From Dysidea avara (lineage: Eukaryota; Porifera; Demospongiae; Dictyoceratida; Dysideidae), in assembly GCF_963678975.1 (NCBI RefSeq), contig NC_089274.1, positions 794,001-858,000 of the forward strand: a stretch of DNA of 64,000 nt, written 5' to 3'. The translations under genes and the position numbers were made by a program. The notes below the pieces were generated by a model. That model saw only the letters and a program-made list of their open reading frames with translations. It searched no databases and was not told the origin of the DNA. Below, piece by piece: positions 1-19,700 of the stretch (its first letter is position 1; each line of letters starts with the position of its first letter).

Positions 1-425
1 ATACAACCAGCATTCACACCAGATGTCAACCAGCACACAAATGTATTGTACATGCTAAAAAGAATAAATACTGTATACATACTACTTTTCGAGGTATGTA
101 ATTTTTGTGGATTTCGTGGTTGCTTAGCTCTCCACGAAATTTTCATCCTCGAAAATTAACCATTATCAGGTTAACTCTATGCCTTGTAATAGATAATCTC
201 AGTTAAAGTAAATGAGCCATAAAAATCTTGAAATTTATCCATCCGTGAAAATTGCGTACGAGAGTGTCATGTCTAAACCCACAATCAAACTTGTTACACT
301 ACATGCACCCTCACATGTCAATTGCTATATTATATCACATTCCTGACACATATCAATCATCCCTGTGTCACATGCCACTCAAATGCATGACATGCTGCAT
401 AGCAGCCACACCCACTATGGCTCAC

Positions 426-9527
<9,102 letters not shown>

Positions 9528-9642
9528 TATTTACACGTGAGTATCGACACAGCTAATTGTAACCAACTAGATTTACAAATCCTATAGATAATTAAACAAA
9601 TTCTCTATAAACCAATTCCCTACAGATTCATGTTCTTGAATG

Positions 9643-11178
9643 TCACAGTTCATGTCTGAAAAATAACATTGGGTCTTCCATAAATTCAACAAAGTTTTCC
9701 TCTGTTCGTCCTCCTTCATAAGGGAAGTCATTCTTTCCATAAGAGAAATACCTAAATGTTGGAAATCCTGGAACACTAAACTGATCACAAATCTTTGAAT
9801 ACTTGGTACAATCAACTGCAGCAAATGCTCTCTTCTTGTCACTAGCAAACTTAGCAGCTGCCTTAGCATACTCTGGCTTAGCTGCCTTACAATGGCCACA
9901 CCATGGAGCATAGAACATTACCAGGACATGTTTCTTCTTTTTCAGGAAACTCTTAAAACTTTCTTCATCAAGATGTACAACGTCTGTCACCTCATCACTC
10001 CACTCAGGCTCTGGAGGTGGAGGGGGCGGTGGTTCCCTTGGCTCCTTCATAAACTCCACCAAAACTCGTGTGGACCTCTCAAACCCGTAATCATACATTA
10101 ACTTCCCTTCTTGAAAGTACTTGACAGAAGGGAAACCTGTTACCCCATACCTGTCAGCTAGTGAATGTTCTTTAGTAGCATCTACAGCTGCAAGCACACC
10201 AACCACACCTTCTTCCTTAAGCTGGGCTGCAGCCTTCACGTAGTCAGGTTTCATAGCCTTACAGTGTCCACACCATGGTGCATAGAACATGACTAACACT
10301 GAGGGATTCTCTTCCATAAAGCTGTCAAATGCATCAGAAGTCAGATGGACAACGTCACTTGGCTCCTCCGACCACTCAACATCTTCCTTGACATCAGCTG
10401 AAGCAGGAGCTTCCTGAGGGTCTTTCATCCAGGTTATGATCCCATCCTTTGTGCGAGGTCCCTTGTAGTCAAACTTCTTCTCACCATCTTCAAAGTAGAC
10501 AACAGTTGGAAATCCTGTAACATTAAATGCCTGACGAACTGAGTATGCTTCCATATTGTCTACATCCATTCCTGCAAGTACTGCTGTTCCTTTTAGTTCA
10601 GTAGCAGCTGCAGCATATTCTGGCTTCATTGCTTTACAATGTCCACACCATGGAGCATAGAACATCAACAAAATTGGCTTCTTCTCTTTGCGAAGAAGTT
10701 TTTGTAGATCATCCGGTCCCTCAAGGTGTCGCACGTCATCAGCTGTTGGGTCCTCCGACCATGGTGCATCAGTAGTGGGGTTCATGATGAAATTGTACAA
10801 TGATTTCTCTATATGCTTTCTTTCATAGTTGACATGGAAGGCACCATCTTGGTAATGCTTCAACAAATAGTTATCTGTAGATACTTTTAGTTTCTTACAC
10901 ATTTTCTTTGCCTTGCTACAGCTGATGTGTACTAGGGTACCCTGTCCAACCACCCGTTCTGCCACTTTCTCAAATATTGGCATAAACGCTTGCACTGCGG
11001 CATCACTCGCTGAGAAGAGAGCCAAAATATTCCGGCGTGTTCTTAGTAGCTTATTCCATACTTTAATATCGTCCACGTTGTTCACGTGGCTAACCTTCTT
11101 GCTCGCCAACAAGCTACCCATCGCCAGTATCAATACTAGCATAACACACGCGCGGGTCATCATCTCACCAACCTGCAT
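9643..11178 (-). CDS. PDIA5: Protein disulfide isomerase A5-like, three thioredoxin domains
   Basis: ER oxidoreductase for disulfide formation and isomerisation. The single-exon ORF of 511 aa (first in-frame ATG at 11178; codons further upstream lack an ATG start) begins with a hydrophobic signal segment (VMLVLILAMGSLLAS). An N-terminal non-catalytic thioredoxin-like domain follows (LLRTRRNILALFS..., KHYQDGAFHVNYER, as in human PDIA5), then three thioredoxin domains, each with the motif FYAPWCGHCKA. As I recall, human PDIA5 has CSMC, CGHC and CPHC; here all three are CGHC. Linkers are acidic, and the third is preceded by PPPPPPP. The C-terminus reads FFRHEL, a divergent ER-retrieval-like tail, where the vertebrate protein ends KEEL. 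The total length matches the family (about 519 aa). The lack of introns contrasts with all neighbours. It ends 115 bp upstream of the PSMC5 start on the same strand. Confidence 0.93.
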   Translation of the reverse strand: MQVGEMMTRACVMLVLILAMGSLLASKKVSHVNNVDDIKVWNKLLRTRRNILALFSASDAAVQAFMPIFEKVAERVVGQGTLVHISCSKAKKMCKKLKVSTDNYLLKHYQDGAFHVNYERKHIEKSLYNFIMNPTTDAPWSEDPTADDVRHLEGPDDLQKLLRKEKKPILLMFYAPWCGHCKAMKPEYAAAATELKGTAVLAGMDVDNMEAYSVRQAFNVTGFPTVVYFEDGEKKFDYKGPRTKDGIITWMKDPQEAPASADVKEDVEWSEEPSDVVHLTSDAFDSFMEENPSVLVMFYAPWCGHCKAMKPDYVKAAAQLKEEGVVGVLAAVDATKEHSLADRYGVTGFPSVKYFQEGKLMYDYGFERSTRVLVEFMKEPREPPPPPPPEPEWSDEVTDVVHLDEESFKSFLKKKKHVLVMFYAPWCGHCKAAKPEYAKAAAKFASDKKRAFAAVDCTKYSKICDQFSVPGFPTFRYFSYGKNDFPYEGGRTEENFVEFMEDPMLFFRHEL

Positions 11179-13741
11179 CCTACTGTACAACAGATCTACA
11201 AATAAACTGAATGTTTGTGTAGAACGGTGTCCCCCCAGCTAGCCAGACCTGTTAAACAACAAAGGAGGGAAATTCCGGATACTATGATAAAATAACGTCT
11301 ACTACAACTCTAATTATTTCGTGCAGTGCTATCACTCTCATAGCTAGTCTATTGTTTATTACTAAGTGTACCGGTACCAGTAATTTCGTGTAGTCTCGCG
11401 GATAGCAAACTACCACTGTGGTAGAGATTCAAGCACGGGCGAGGGCACGGGTAAGATATCAGATTATCAGTGGTGAGACTAACTACCTCTAGTTCCTGTT
11501 TGCATATAGGTCTACCTATGCTGTTTATTATTATTAGAAATCACAAATGATTATAACGCACAGATATAAGTTGTTACAAGAATTATCCAGGGAAGGGGAA
11601 TTAACTATATAGGGGGGGAGGGGGTTCCAAAGTTTAATCACAGAGTTTGGTAGAGTATAGTCAGTTGCATACTGATACTTGCTTCATTGATTTAACTTCT
11701 TTATTGTAGCTATATACTGGGATCACTTCCTACAAAGAAATCTAATTGCCCTACCTACTTGAAACAAGCATACAAACAACTAGCTAGTCACATATGTCCA
11801 CACACACACACACACTTACCTATACATAAACTTTGGGCACCTCAACTTTACCAACTTTCTGCTCTTATGCATGGAGCAGGGCTTATGTAAGCAAGTCAGC
11901 ATGTGTTGAAAAATTTGGTCTGGCAGTCCAGCGGCTCCATCCGAACCAATTTAGCTAAGTCAACCAAAATTGGTCTATAGTGTGGCTGCTCAGTAAAATG
12001 ATATAAGTGTTACACAAGATTGAGATACTTTAATAGAGCAGTCAGAGATTCATTCCACTCTGGCTACTCCATTGTTCATAATACAGTGAAATGTGGGGAC
12101 AAAACTAATTTAAGCTGTTTATCACCAGTAGCTAAATAGCTGACTATTCTCATATAGCCTTGTCTGTGGCTATATTAGACTGGAATGCTGAGTGTACTGA
12201 AACCTGCTACCTTTGACGATTTAAAAATCATTGGTGATATCAAAGACAAAACATAGCAATAAGAAGTAAATTAGAAAAACAAATAAACAAATTGTTCAGT
12301 TACAATGCTTCAGAGATGGACGCTCCATCAACCACCCCCAATGACCGCCATCTTGCCCGAGAGTTCTGAACTCAAAGCAAAGTAGCACGAAGGATTGCAA
12401 AGGAGAGTCTTGCTATTACCCAGCCCATGACAACACTATGACTTTTCCCACCTCGCAGCCAAATGATCAGCTAGACACTTTAAAAAGAAATTTGCTACAC
12501 CGCCAAGTAGACTATCAACACTAAAGCACAGTGGGGTAAAACTAGCACGGCGTGCTTGACAAGCTAGGGAATACTTCCTTTTTTCTCAACTTCAGCAGAC
12601 CGAAGAACAGCTTGAGACGAATGACTGCAATATGAAGGAGCAATAATTACCTCAGATGTACCTTGGTAATTATTGACATCATCTAACATCTATTATAAGT
12701 GTTGAGAGCAAGTGGAGCACTGCGTGAAATCTGCAGTATTAGGGTCTAGACTCTGTCTTTGGAGAAATGACTGGATGGCCAAGGGACACTTTTCTTGTGG
12801 TCTCAATATAGTTAACTCAATTGAGCTATCCCTTTCTATATATTCATGGTAGAGAGGAAGGCTTACCAGTTCACATTTGGTCCTGAGGGTGTTCGCGTAT
12901 AAACTGTGGGTTCTCAAGCCAGTTATTGAGATGCTGAGATTCTGGGCATGTATCTGGTAGTATGCATGTTATGCTACTGATGATCTCCATTAAGTAGTAT
13001 ATTCTAGAGCACATGACAATTTGGCTGGTGAAGTGATTAGGATCACAGTTGTATTGATGTATAGGATACTATACTACCATGATCCAGCTAGCCACTATGA
13101 GAAGCTAGAGAGATCAGATAACAGATTGACTCGGATCATGCATAACACTACATGCATAACAAAAACAACACGCACAATACAAAACAAGTTACAACTACAA
13201 CAAAAATTGTTTGTAAGCAGCGTGACAACAGTGAAAGATGGCTTTCTATTTGATTTATATTTTTGTTCCAAACAAAACAAATGTACTAAATAAGAATTGA
13301 TTGTAGGCAGCAGCACAGGTTCTACAAGGAACGCATTACTAAGGGGTAGTCCCTAGCAATAGTCCTGTAGAACCACTCAACTGGGATCAAGATTTTTGAT
13401 TGACAAAAATGCATTGATTTCATTTTAAAAGGCACCTTGATCCCTTGACAATCTAGCAGAGAAGCCTCAGTTTGCTTTCTAAGGACGTCTTGATCACTTG
13501 ATTTAGTGTAAAATGACCTATTGATAGTTTGATCCCAGTCGCAAATGGTTCTACAGGAGTATTGGTAGTGACTACCTCTTGATTACTGATTTCTGCAACT
13601 TAACCTTTACTTCTATTTTTAGCCACTGTTCTAAAAATAGTAACACACACTATACCAAAATGGGACATAAGCTAACCCTTCCGCTATTATAAAAGTGGAA
13701 AGATTGGTGTTACACTAATACGAGTAGAGATTCGAGTCATC
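11179..13741. other. Intergenic region between divergent PDIA5 and RhoBTB
   Basis: About 2.5 kb with no convincing gene; short ORFs here have no recognisable domains. It must contain the promoters of both neighbours, but I see no clear TATA or initiator. A small CA run lies at about 11799-11814 and an inverted-repeat element at 13336-13575. Confidence 0.6.
13336..13575. mobile_element. MITE-like element with about 50-bp inverted termini
   Basis: The left terminus (about 13346-13391) contains gtagtccctagcaat, cctgtagaacc and ctgggatcaa. The right terminus (13529-13575) contains their complement ttgatcccag, ggttctacagg and gtagtgactac. Similarity continues about 10 bp outward on the left. The interior has no ORF. 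The target duplication is not obvious, so the family is unassigned. It lies about 170 bp upstream of the RhoBTB start. Confidence 0.7.
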
Positions 13742-16700
13742 ATGTCTTCTGGAGTAACTCCTGTTAAGTGTGTTGTAGTGGGAGACGGAGCAGTTGGCAA
13801 ATCATGTTTCCTCATAACCGCCTGTACTGGCTCCTTCCCAGGCCAATACGTCCCAACTGTATTTGACAACTATACTCATCATTATACGCTGCTCGATGGA
13901 CGAACAGCGGGTCTGTCCTTCTGGGACACGGGTGAGTTTCAATGCGGCTGCTTTGCGCCTCGCAGTTTTCGCGCTGGCGCTTGTGTACCCATGCATTGCA
14001 TCATAGATATACGACTCTTAGCATGTCTTAGGATAGTCTCGTGCCCAACCGGGCTCGCGCTAATGCGCAAACACCACGCGCATTAGCGCGAGCCCGGCTG
14101 GGCACGAGACTAGTCTTAGGAGTCGTATATCTATGATTGCATGCTTGAAAATGTGTTTGCGTATAAAGAGCAAGAGTACATAATAAAAATAGGGAGGGTG
14201 TACTCTTGGTAAGAGTAGCAGCTAACTAAAGAATTACAAGCACTCCAATAAATACTAGTAGCTACCGAATATCTGTATTTTATTCCAGCTGAACTGCCTG
14301 CTCGGTATCATAACACTAATCACAGGGCCCTCTCTTGTAGTATGTACAAGTTGAGCTGGATCCTGAAAAACAGCTAAAGTGAAAAGTGGATCATGCCATC
14401 ATGCATTTCAGCCAACTAGATGATTAGTGGTGCAGTAAGTGTACGTTAACTTGATATGCACTACACTCGTATTTGAGTCTTGCATAACAAAAAATTAACA
14501 AAAAATTAATTACATCAATAACAAGTGGTTTGAGAAAGAGTTGTAATGGATTCAGCACTTTCATGGCTTCTTCACAGGAAATGTATGGTAGAATTTTTTA
14601 ATATTGTGTCGGGCATTTGAACAAAAAAAAATTTTTAACCAGGTCAAGCAGTACTATAAATGAGCCTAATTTCAAGATCGTGTGTAATTGCATCATCCAT
14701 GAGTTATTAAATGTTTTTGAGGATCCAGCTCAATGCGTACATACTATAGCTAACTTCTCAAGTTAAGGACACAACAGATAAACAATTTTGGTCCTCTGGG
14801 CGACAGGTCTGAGGAAAACACTTCTACATTCATGAGCTTTTGTGCTGAAAAAAAAGTATGATGTACCATGTGTGAAACCTATCTTGCAGCAAATATTCAT
14901 ACCAGTACTTAAATTTGGCTATAAGACATGGACCTCCTTTGAATCAGAAGGTTCATTAGAAGATCATTTCATTTGTACCATAAACAATTCTCTTTTCATA
15001 CAGCTGGACAAGAAGATTATGACAGATTACGTCCACTATCATATCCTCAAACTGATGTGTTCCTCATCTGCTTCTCAGTTGCCAGTCACACTTCATTTGA
15101 GAACATCAGCAGTAAATGGATCCCAGAGGTATTGTCTATACTGCTAACCTGTACAACTCCTATATGACTTGTTCACAGGTAAAACATTACTGCCCAGGAA
15201 CTCCTCTACTACTTGTGGGGATGAAGAGTGACCTGAGAACTGATAATCCACCACCTAACAGTCGTATGGTGGAGCAGAGTGAAGCAACTCAAGTAGCTAA
15301 AGATAATGGTGAGTCCTACACTAGATATGACATCATAACATGGCACTGTTATAGGTATGGTGGGTTACTTTGAGTGCAGTTCACTGACTGGGATTAGAGT
15401 AACTGAAATAGTTCAAGCAGCAGTTATTGCAACACTAGACAATATCTCTTCTACATCAAGGAAAACATTTGTATGGCCATGGAAGAGGTATATCAATTGA
15501 AACCCTGTGATTGTTATATGATGTTGTTGTATGTCTTAGACGGACCAAAGATGGTGTCAAGGTTGAAGAGCCATCACATCCTCTCCCACCTGAGTTACCT
15601 GTCAATACTAAAGCTCCTAGGATCAACATCCCATCTTCAACACTTCAACCAGAGTGGCAGAAGATGATCAACAATGATCACTTATCTGATGTACAGTTCC
15701 ACTACAAATCTGATTATTGTTACTATGGACACAAGGTGATGCTGTGTGCTGCATCAGAATTGTTCAGAAGATTGTTTGAGGTGGGGACAGACTTGAAATC
15801 AGAGGAAGGCTTATCACAATGTAACAGTTGGACTAAGAAGAGGTTAAAAGCCATTACAAGACAGAGTGTGAACAATGGTGCCATATCTGCCTTCAAGAAC
15901 ATTTATGACAAGTGAGTAGTGTAATTAGTGTTAGTGGTAGAGTGATTGTTGTATTGTATAGGGAGAACATGACTGTTATAACTGTTAATGATGAACAAGT
16001 GACACGACTAGCATTTGAGAGGTGTCTGTCCTTCCTTTACACCGGTTGTGCTGATGTGAAGGATGATAGTGACTTGGAAGACACCGTTGCTGCTGCTGAG
16101 TTGCTGAATTTGCCAGAACTAGTAATGGTTTGTCAGAATATCAAGAAAGATGAAGGGTTTCTCAATCCCAGTGTGGGCACCTGGTTGAATGACCGCAATA
16201 GTGAAGTGATGAAGCAGTTGTTCCTCAACAAGTCACTATATTCTGATGTGACATTTATTGTGGATGGTAAGAAAATACCAGCTCATCGTTGTGTACTGAC
16301 AACTCGTTGTGAAGTAATGTCTGCTATGTTTAGTGGACAGTTCTCTGAGAGCAGTACTACTGAGGTGAGATTATGTGATCCAGCAGACATGTGATCATCA
16401 CATGTTTTACAGGTGGAGATACCAGGAACAGATGTGAACACCTTCATGGCCTTCTTACAATATCTCTATACTGACCATGCTCCCATAGAGGAGGGTGACC
16501 CAGCTGCAATACTAGTACTAGCTAACCAGTATTGTGTGGGGAGGCTGAGATCTCTCTGTGAGCTGTACATTAGCAAAACCATTGAAAAGGCTACTGAAGT
16601 CTCCATAGCTAAATCAGATGTGGATTTTATTGGTGTGTATTAATAGTGTCTGTTGTGTACATAATCAGAGAGGATATCTGTTCTCCAATTACCTACTGAA

Positions 16701-17243
16701 TTAATCATCCCTTATTATTAATATACCCTAATAGAACAGTCACACACTCTAACAAAGCAGTCACAACATCTCTGAAGTAGCCAAACCGTAATTTTTTTAA
16801 AAAGAAGTACAATATGTCTGGTGAGACTATCACTAGACATACTGTATGTCTGGTACCCCTCTGGCCTGCTTTGCAGACATGCAACTTTGACTCTTATTGT
16901 AATCCTATATGTACAAATTGCTTATAGTGTTTATATAATGTTTTTGTAACTAAACATGACAACAATGTCTAACACTGTAGGATTACTATTTGATGCTCAA
17001 CTACATAATGCTGATCAATTGAGTGGCTTCTTGCTTCATTTCATCTCCAGTAATTATCTAGCATTTGAACCGACTGAACAATTTCAACGTTTGACAGGAG
17101 ACAACTTATCATATGTACAGGAACATCGCTGGCCACCATTATCCTACGTCCAGTCAATGGAGGAGTGGAGGGAGAAATATGGGGAGGAGTCTTTTGGATC
17201 ATCAGTGAAGAACACTACTAGTAGCAATTGTGTAGTGATGTGA
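13742..17243 (+). CDS. RHOBTB: RhoBTB: Rac-like GTPase with tandem BTB domains and CAAX box
   Basis: Atypical Rho GTPase fused to BTB domains; family members act as substrate adaptors for Cullin-3 ubiquitin ligases. Exons: 13742-13931, 15004-15128, 15179-15308, 15355-15487, 15540-15911, 15962-16364, 16413-16632, 16981-17243 (611 aa, all phases consistent). The G domain shows P-loop GDGAVGKS, effector region YVPTVFDNY, switch [23 protein letters not shown]4-like VGMKSDL (NKxD degenerated to MKSD) and ECSSLTG. A Pro-rich linker (HPLPPELP) leads into BTB1 (SDVQFHY, split by an acidic/basic insert), then BTB2 ([20 protein letters not shown]) and the family C-terminal region with EHRWPPLSY. The protein ends in CVVM, a perfect prenylation box that the vertebrate RHOBTB1/2 proteins lack. 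The switch II glutamine is retained. Five of seven introns are 46-52 nt. Confidence 0.95.
14001..14136. repeat. Long hairpin, arms about 64 bp
   Basis: The left arm from tcatagatatacgactc through gggctcgcgctaatgcgc pairs with the right arm gcgcattagcgcgagcccg...gagtcgtatatctatga. The loop is aaacaccac at 14069-14077. Pairing is almost perfect over the inner 34 bp. The GC-rich inner stem contrasts with the AT-rich surroundings. It is a foldback insertion; in RhoBTB transcripts it would form a stable hairpin. Confidence 0.9.
14338..14746. mobile_element. TA-flanked mariner-like MITE, copy 1
   Basis: The termini are inverted repeats of about 27 bp (tagtatgtac..ttgagctggatcct at 14338-14364 and aggatccagctcaa..gtacatacta at 14720-14746), beginning and ending with TA as expected for a TA target duplication. 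A second copy lies at 52287-52649, with shared internal blocks such as cagccaactagatgattagtgg and atttcaagatcgtgtg. There is no transposase. Confidence 0.85.
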
Positions 17244-17318
17244 TGTATTGGAATCTATTATATTATGTATACCTCTGTATATGTTCTCATAATAATTATA
17301 TCAGATGATGGGTTTGAC

Positions 17319-17324
17319 AATAAA
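17319..17324 (+). promoter_or_regulatory. Polyadenylation signal AATAAA for RhoBTB
   Basis: A canonical AATAAA lies 75 nt downstream of the RhoBTB stop codon, in the expected orientation. Confidence 0.65.
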
Positions 17325-18791
17325 AATTATTGAGAATATAATAAACCACCGTGGACCACTATACGTATATCACTGTCTCGATGATGTGCACTTGTGAGTA
17401 ACCGATTACACTAATGAACCCTTGCATGCATGGATACCAACACCCCATACTCTGTTCTACACTCAATCTGAAACAATGTTCCCACAAAAGTGCATGAATT
17501 GAGGCACCAAAATAGTAACTGTATACTGCTACATATATACACTGGAGTTGAACTTTCAGTAGAATGCCATTATATAGTACATGTTCTCATTATTATTTGA
17601 TCATTTGATACTATTTCAATTAAGTGTTAAAACAAACAACATTCATTTAACATTCAAGGAGTTCCCATACTGTCTGGAGCAAATGATGGATGTTAAAATT
17701 GACCATGCAGATAAAGGAGTGAGCAGCATGAAAGACTGCATGCACATATTGACCAGCTGAAATCTGCTCATGATCAGGTTATTAGTAGTAGTGCATGGCA
17801 AGTAGTAGCTATTCTGACATCTCATTATCCTGATCTCTAGCTTTGTGGTTATAGAAGCTATCAAACCAATTAACATGCAGTGCATGTCAATTACTGTATG
17901 ATGTTTACCTGCACACCTATACTGCATGATCATGTTATACTCATACATGCCTGCATGCTATCAAAGATTATATAATGTTGTCATGTATAATGACAGAGAA
18001 ATTTTATAAATATATGCGCATGGATACATGCGGATCAGGAGAAAATTCATCAAATGTATGGATATAGCTATAATATAGTATAGTGAATTTTGCTATTATT
18101 TCTGTACTTCCTATTATTGTTTTAATGTTAGCTATAACCATAGTTTGTTTTTCAGTCCCACCAAGAATGTGCTTTATATGGGTGAATTCACAATGCATGA
18201 TTCTAATAAAACATACAGATATTCTAATAGAACAGTCATCATATAGTGCAGCATATACAGAGTAGCTATACTGTTTTCCAACCATATATAGCTCAAAACA
18301 TGTAGCTATACACTGTAGTATTGAATTTCTAATTTCTTCCACAGTATACTCACTATTCAGTTCTGCATGTGTGTACGATACTCATGATCAGGAACTTATA
18401 TAAATACCTCAATGTCATGCACATGTACTCTGCTTGCATGCAAGAGTTCATAACACAGCAGAGGATATATCATGCACTCTTGATGCAAGAACATATACAA
18501 TTACTTTAATGCACATGGATCTGTGCACTGACATCATTACCTGCATGAATATCTGCACCCGAGATCATGAATGCATTCAGATCCCTATTTGTCATGCCGT
18601 GACTATACCCTGCTGTGTGAAACTCTGGCCCTCCCCATTTTGCATTGTAATAGTTATACAGAATTCAATTCAGTGAAATACATCATGCACGAAATGTGAT
18701 ACATTAATAAATATTTTGCAATTGACGAAATTTATAATTTAGTTTAGCTGGCATTTTCAAAAAGAATTTGAAGATCGTTGGTTGACTAAGG
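17325..18791. other. Intergenic region between convergent genes
   Basis: About 1.5 kb between the RhoBTB 3' end and the stop of the minus-strand coiled-coil gene. It is AT-rich with many atgca/tgcat motifs. I see no gene, RNA or clear repeat. Confidence 0.6.
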
Positions 18792-19538
18792 TCAGAATTC
18801 TTGTAAGCTACAGCTCAGCTGATGTAGTCTCTTCTTAATAATGTGGACACGTTGCTTCAAATCTTGTTCAATCTTATTAAACTCTTTCAGTAATTCATCC
18901 AGTCTAACAGGACTGAACCTCTCAAACCTCTCGCTTGCACTGCATGCAATCTGGCATAGTCAAACACACAATGATAATAACCAATTACCTGAATGGTTCA
19001 GTCCATTTGGAGTTGACACACTTAAGCTCATTGATTCTAGCTGAAAGTGAAAGCACCATGTAGCCATGAACCACTGCATGGTCTGGCTCACCTTGTAAGA
19101 CCTCCACAATACTGTGTTCCGTACTGTTAACTAGATAAGGTACACTTTTACAAACATACAACTATGGGGAGTACTCACTATTTGCAGACTGGGTCAATCG
19201 GACGCTGTCATCACTCATGTCACCCTGCTGGCAAGACGAGTGCACGTGACAACTGAATGGCATATACAACTGACCTCTCTTCTTCTCTTAGCCGCAGGCC
19301 CATCTTGTGCGTGTTCTGCGTCTTGTTCTAGTGCAATACGTGAAATACTTAGTTGGTGGTCGGGCTTCTCTTTAGGATAAGGCGTGCTTGTTTTAGGCAA
19401 ATGCTTAGCGCTTAAGGTGTCACCCGGCTTCACACAGCTTTGGGGAGTATCCGAGCCTAAATTATACGTGGCCGCAGCAGCAAATTTCACCGAGCCAGGA
19501 GTATCGCTGTTCTCCTTTCCGTCTTTACCACCAGGCAT
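18792..19538 (-). CDS. Small coiled-coil protein, family not recognised
   Basis: Five exons on the minus strand (19275-19538, 19179-19224, 19092-19130, 18989-19040, 18792-18939) join in phase to a 182-aa protein; all four introns are 48-51 nt. The start is the first ATG (MPGGKDGKENSD...). The N-terminal half is low-complexity and polar (TPGSVKFAAAATYNLGSDTP) with a nuclear-localisation-like cluster AAKRRRE. The C-terminal half is helical, with two heptad-rich stretches (HSIVEVLQARINELKC and RLDELLKEFNKIEQDLKQR) ending in SCSLQEF. The charge pattern resembles small nuclear or chromosome-associated coiled-coil proteins, but I cannot name an orthologue. It is head-to-head with the DnaJ gene, 162 bp between start codons, so they probably share a promoter. 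Confidence 0.8.
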
Positions 19539-19700
19539 CCCTCTGACCCTATCGTTACTATGCAATTAAATCACGCATGCGCACTATTGAGTTCTAGAAA
19601 AAACTCCCTCGACAGTTTCGTAGCATTACTTGATATATGGCAGTGTGCTAAACCATCTGTATTATAACACCAAGGGAGGATAGTTTGTGAGGAGGATATA
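19539..19700. promoter_or_regulatory. Putative bidirectional promoter
   Basis: Only 162 bp separate the divergent start codons of the coiled-coil gene (minus) and the DNAJB6-like gene (plus). No TATA box was recognised. Both genes' core promoters must lie here, unless 5' UTR introns exist. Confidence 0.6.

Larger units (their letters stand above)
13932..15003 (+). other. First intron of RhoBTB with two insertion elements
   Basis: A 1.07-kb intron between the P-loop/effector exon and the switch II exon. It contains a 136-bp long hairpin (14001-14136) and a mariner-like MITE (14338-14746). No alternative exon was recognised. Confidence 0.75.

Noticed and set aside
1-425. Next PSMC5 exon within the first 425 bases
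   Set aside because: The expected ARLDILKIHSRKM-type sequence was not found on the minus strand; it must lie further left.
9582-9911. 109-aa ORF overlapping PDIA5 in another frame
   Set aside because: Shadow of the PDIA5 coding frame, which has clear domain homology.
11179-11190. N-terminal extension of PDIA5 (MYSR before the first ATG)
   Set aside because: The upstream start would be TTG; the first ATG at 11178 already includes a full signal peptide.
18000-18780. Several 60-110-aa ORFs and many atgcat motifs
   Set aside because: AT-rich intergenic sequence; no domain or splice evidence on either strand.
19539-19565. N-terminal extension of the small coiled-coil protein
   Set aside because: It would start at TTG; the first ATG at 19538 is preferred.
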